Source of the DNA: Chloroflexota bacterium
Lineage (GTDB): Bacteria; Chloroflexota; UBA6077
Assembly: GCA_021806765.1 (NCBI GenBank)
Contig: JAJZQR010000233.1
Location: forward strand, 1 to 8,425
DNA length: 8,425 nucleotides
Reading direction: 5' to 3'
Below the pieces are notes generated by a model. That model was given only the letters and a program-made list of their open reading frames with translations, was not told the origin of the DNA and did not search any database. Position numbers and translations under genes: made by a program. Positions within the stretch are counted from its first letter, which is position 1; each line of letters begins with the position of its first letter. Of the stretch, positions 6,603-8,425 are shown in pieces.

Positions 6603-8425
6603 ATGAAACCTCGACAGCTCGTCCTCATAGTCTTGATTGCCGCTGTTCTGCTCGGTGCTCGCGGCGCGGCTCGGGATGCTGTCCTGCCCGAGGTGGCTGC
6701 CTCGGACGAGGAGGTGAACCTCAGCAGAGCCGTGGAGCTGATCAAGCAGGGAGCGAGCAAGGTAACCGTGGTGGGCGATCGGGTGGAGATCCTGGACCTC
6801 GCGGGAAACAGGGTGGTCACCCGAAAGGAAGGCGAACTCTCCTTCCTGGAGACCCTGCAGCGATACGGGATCACCCCGGAGCAGATCGCCACCGTCCCCA
6901 TGGAGGTCCAGCCGTCTCGAGGGCTGCTGGAAGCTGGTCCCTTCTTTGGTCTGGCGGCCCTGGTTCTGGCAGTCACCGCCTTTCTCGTCTATCGGCCGCG
7001 GTTGGGCTGGGCCCTGGGGAGGTCCGACGCCCTCTCCTTCCGCCGCAGCACTGCCCGGGAGCAATCCATCGACCCCGCGGCGCTGAGCTTCGAGGACGTG
7101 GCCGGGGCGGAAGAGGCGAAACAGGAACTCCGGGAGGTGGTGGAGTTCCTGAACTCTCCAGAGCGATTCGCCGCCCTGGGGGCCCGGGTGCCCCGGGGGT
7201 TGCTGCTGGTGGGGGCGCCGGGCACCGGAAAGACGCTGCTGGCGAGGGCTACCGCCGGGGAGGCGGGCGTCCCCTTCTTCAGCTGCAGCGGCTCTGAGTT
7301 CGTGGAGATGTTCGTGGGGGTGGGGGCGGCTCGCATCCGGGACCTCTTCCAGAAGGCCAAGAACAGTGCCCCCTGCATCGTCTTCATCGATGAGATCGAC
7401 GCCATAGGCCGGCGCCGCACCGCGGGAGCCGGCAACGAGGAGAGGGAGCAGTCGCTCAACCAGATCCTGGTGGAGATGGACGGTTTCCATCAAAGCTCCA
7501 ACCTGGTGGTGATGGCGGCCACCAACCGACCCGACGTCCTCGACCCGGCCCTGCTTCGCCCGGGGCGCTTCGATCGCCGGATCCTGGTGGACAGCCCGGA
7601 CGTGAAAGACCGGCTGGCCATCCTGCGAGTCCACTCTCGGGGTAAGCCGCTCTCACCCGAAGTACGGTTGGAGCAGGTGGCGAGGCAGACCACCGGCTTT
7701 TCCGGCGCGGACCTGGAGAACCTCATGAACGAGGCGGCTCTTCTGACCGCCCGGCGGGGAGGGCGATCCATCGGATGTCAGGAGGTGGAGGAGGCGGTGG
7801 ATCGGGTGCTGATGGGGCTGGCCCGAAAGAGCCGGGTGATCAGTGAGCGAGAGAAGAGGGTGATCGCCTACCACGAGGCCGGGCACGCCCTGGTGGCCCA
7901 CGAACTGCCCGGAGCCGATCCCGTCCAGCGGATCTCCATTATCCCCAGGGGCGGGGCCGGCGGCCACACCCGGCTGGCGCCCATGGAGGACCGCCATCTC
8001 TGGAGCAGGTCGCAGCTGTGCGATGCCATAGCCTTCACCCTGGGTGGCATGGTGGCGGAGGAGCTGACTTACGGGGAGACCACCACCGGCTCGGCCAACG
8101 ACCTGGCCGAGGCCACCACCATCGCCCGGAAGATGGTGTGTCTCTTCGGGATGAGCCGGGAGTTGGGGCCGATGACCCTGGGGAGTCCCGAGGCGCGCGA
8201 CTGGCCCCAGGCTCCCAGCGACCACACCAGCGAGGCGGCCGACCTGGAGACGAAGGCGCTCCTGGAGCAGGGGAGGGAGAGGGCCCTGGCAATCCTGGTT
8301 CAGCATCGATCCCGCCTGGCCCTGCTAGCCGAGCGGCTGATGGCGCTGGAGACCCTGCAGGGGGAGGAGTTGGAGGCTCTGCTGGATCCCAGGGCGAAGC
8401 ATTCTGCCGCGGCAGAATGCTTCGC
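6603..8425 (+). CDS. ftsH: ATP-dependent zinc metalloprotease FtsH, 3' end beyond window
   Basis: The frame is open from the ATG at 6603 to the last base (607 codons plus two bases). FtsH is a hexameric membrane AAA+ protease that degrades misassembled membrane proteins and some regulators. Features in order: signal-anchor helix (about 5-20), extracytoplasmic FtsH_ext-like domain (about 30-108), second helix (about 112-130), Walker A GAPGTGKT (204-211), pore loop FVGVG (237-241), Walker B FIDEID (261-266), second region of homology with arginine fingers Arg319 and Arg322, and zinc motif HEAGH (424-428) with the third ligand Asp500 in [10 protein letters not shown]. The usual C-terminal coiled segment, ending [13 protein letters not shown] (582-594), is also present, so only a short tail should be missing. 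The start is supported by GAGG seven bases upstream. The gene follows the calcium ATPase by 55 bp with a strong hairpin between. The final in-frame codons lie in a perfect palindrome, so the very C-terminus is doubtful. Confidence 0.96.
   Translation, partial: MKPRQLVLIVLIAAVLLGARGAARDAVLPEVAASDEEVNLSRAVELIKQGASKVTVVGDRVEILDLAGNRVVTRKEGELSFLETLQRYGITPEQIATVPMEVQPSRGLLEAGPFFGLAALVLAVTAFLVYRPRLGWALGRSDALSFRRSTAREQSIDPAALSFEDVAGAEEAKQELREVVEFLNSPERFAALGARVPRGLLLVGAPGTGKTLLARATAGEAGVPFFSCSGSEFVEMFVGVGAARIRDLFQKAKNSAPCIVFIDEIDAIGRRRTAGAGNEEREQSLNQILVEMDGFHQSSNLVVMAATNRPDVLDPALLRPGRFDRRILVDSPDVKDRLAILRVHSRGKPLSPEVRLEQVARQTTGFSGADLENLMNEAALLTARRGGRSIGCQEVEEAVDRVLMGLARKSRVISEREKRVIAYHEAGHALVAHELPGADPVQRISIIPRGGAGGHTRLAPMEDRHLWSRSQLCDAIAFTLGGMVAEELTYGETTTGSANDLAEATTIARKMVCLFGMSRELGPMTLGSPEARDWPQAPSDHTSEAADLETKALLEQGRERALAILVQHRSRLALLAERLMALETLQGEELEALLDPRAKHSAAAECF
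8394..8425. repeat. Perfect 32-bp palindrome at the window end
   Basis: Bases 8394-8409 and 8410-8425 are exact reverse complements with no loop, and the palindrome ends on the last base of the window. It is read in frame as the tail of ftsH ([10 protein letters not shown]). It is either a dispersed palindromic repeat that ended the assembly or a fold-back artefact at a contig end; the sequence alone does not decide. Confidence 0.85.

Noticed and set aside
5005..6606. 533-codon plus-strand frame inside the ATPase gene.
   Set aside because: Arg/Gly/Pro/His-rich shadow of the ATPase, whose own frame has all P-type motifs to its end.
6525..7634. 369-codon minus-strand frame opposite ftsH, and a similar one at 7653-8306.
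   Set aside because: Antisense shadows of a fully motif-bearing FtsH; no domain or ribosome site seen.

Overview
This is a GC-rich bacterial chromosomal segment with tightly packed genes, alternative start codons and a repeat-laden spacer. Its high GC, TTG starts, heptanucleotide and palindromic intergenic repeats, and a membrane-GAF histidine kinase fit a Chloroflexota-like organism, probably from a metagenomic contig. That placement is an impression from style, not a phylogenetic result. No phage, transposase, CRISPR, rRNA or tRNA signal was seen.

Layout. Bases 1-393 (minus strand) hold the 5' part of an HpcH/HpaI aldolase / citrate lyase beta (CitE-like) gene, cut by the window edge. It has a good -35/-10 pair so close to its ATG that the transcript may be leaderless. 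Divergent from it, 546-2273 encodes a membrane histidine kinase (about six TM helices, GAF, HisKA, HATPase), followed by an OmpR/PhoB-type response regulator (2403-3101, TTG start). The 129-bp gap between them is occupied by an array of eight 7-bp repeats, which supplies the kinase stop codon, and by a perfect 9-bp hairpin element lying just ahead of the regulator's ribosome binding site.

After a C-rich, G-poor stretch (candidate Rho-dependent terminator) and a leader with overlapping hairpins come a UspA-family protein (3301-3756) and a SERCA-like P2A calcium ATPase (3767-6547). These two are tightly coupled: the ATPase Shine-Dalgarno overlaps the usp stop codon. A 55-bp gap containing a perfect 15-bp hairpin separates the ATPase from ftsH (6603 to the end of the window, open at the 3' side). 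The window's last 32 bases form a perfect loop-free palindrome that is read in frame at the ftsH end.

How the genes may work together (inference): a GAF-bearing sensor kinase and its regulator sit directly upstream of a stress protein, a calcium exporter and a membrane protein quality-control protease. This could be a signal-controlled envelope or ion-stress module. A Usp gene next to a P2A ATPase, under GAF-domain kinases, is also known in the mycobacterial DosR regulon (Rv1996/ctpF). Nothing here proves that the regulator controls the downstream genes. All proteins belong to known families; the less ordinary material is in the repeats, hairpins and leader structures and in a few residue-level peculiarities.
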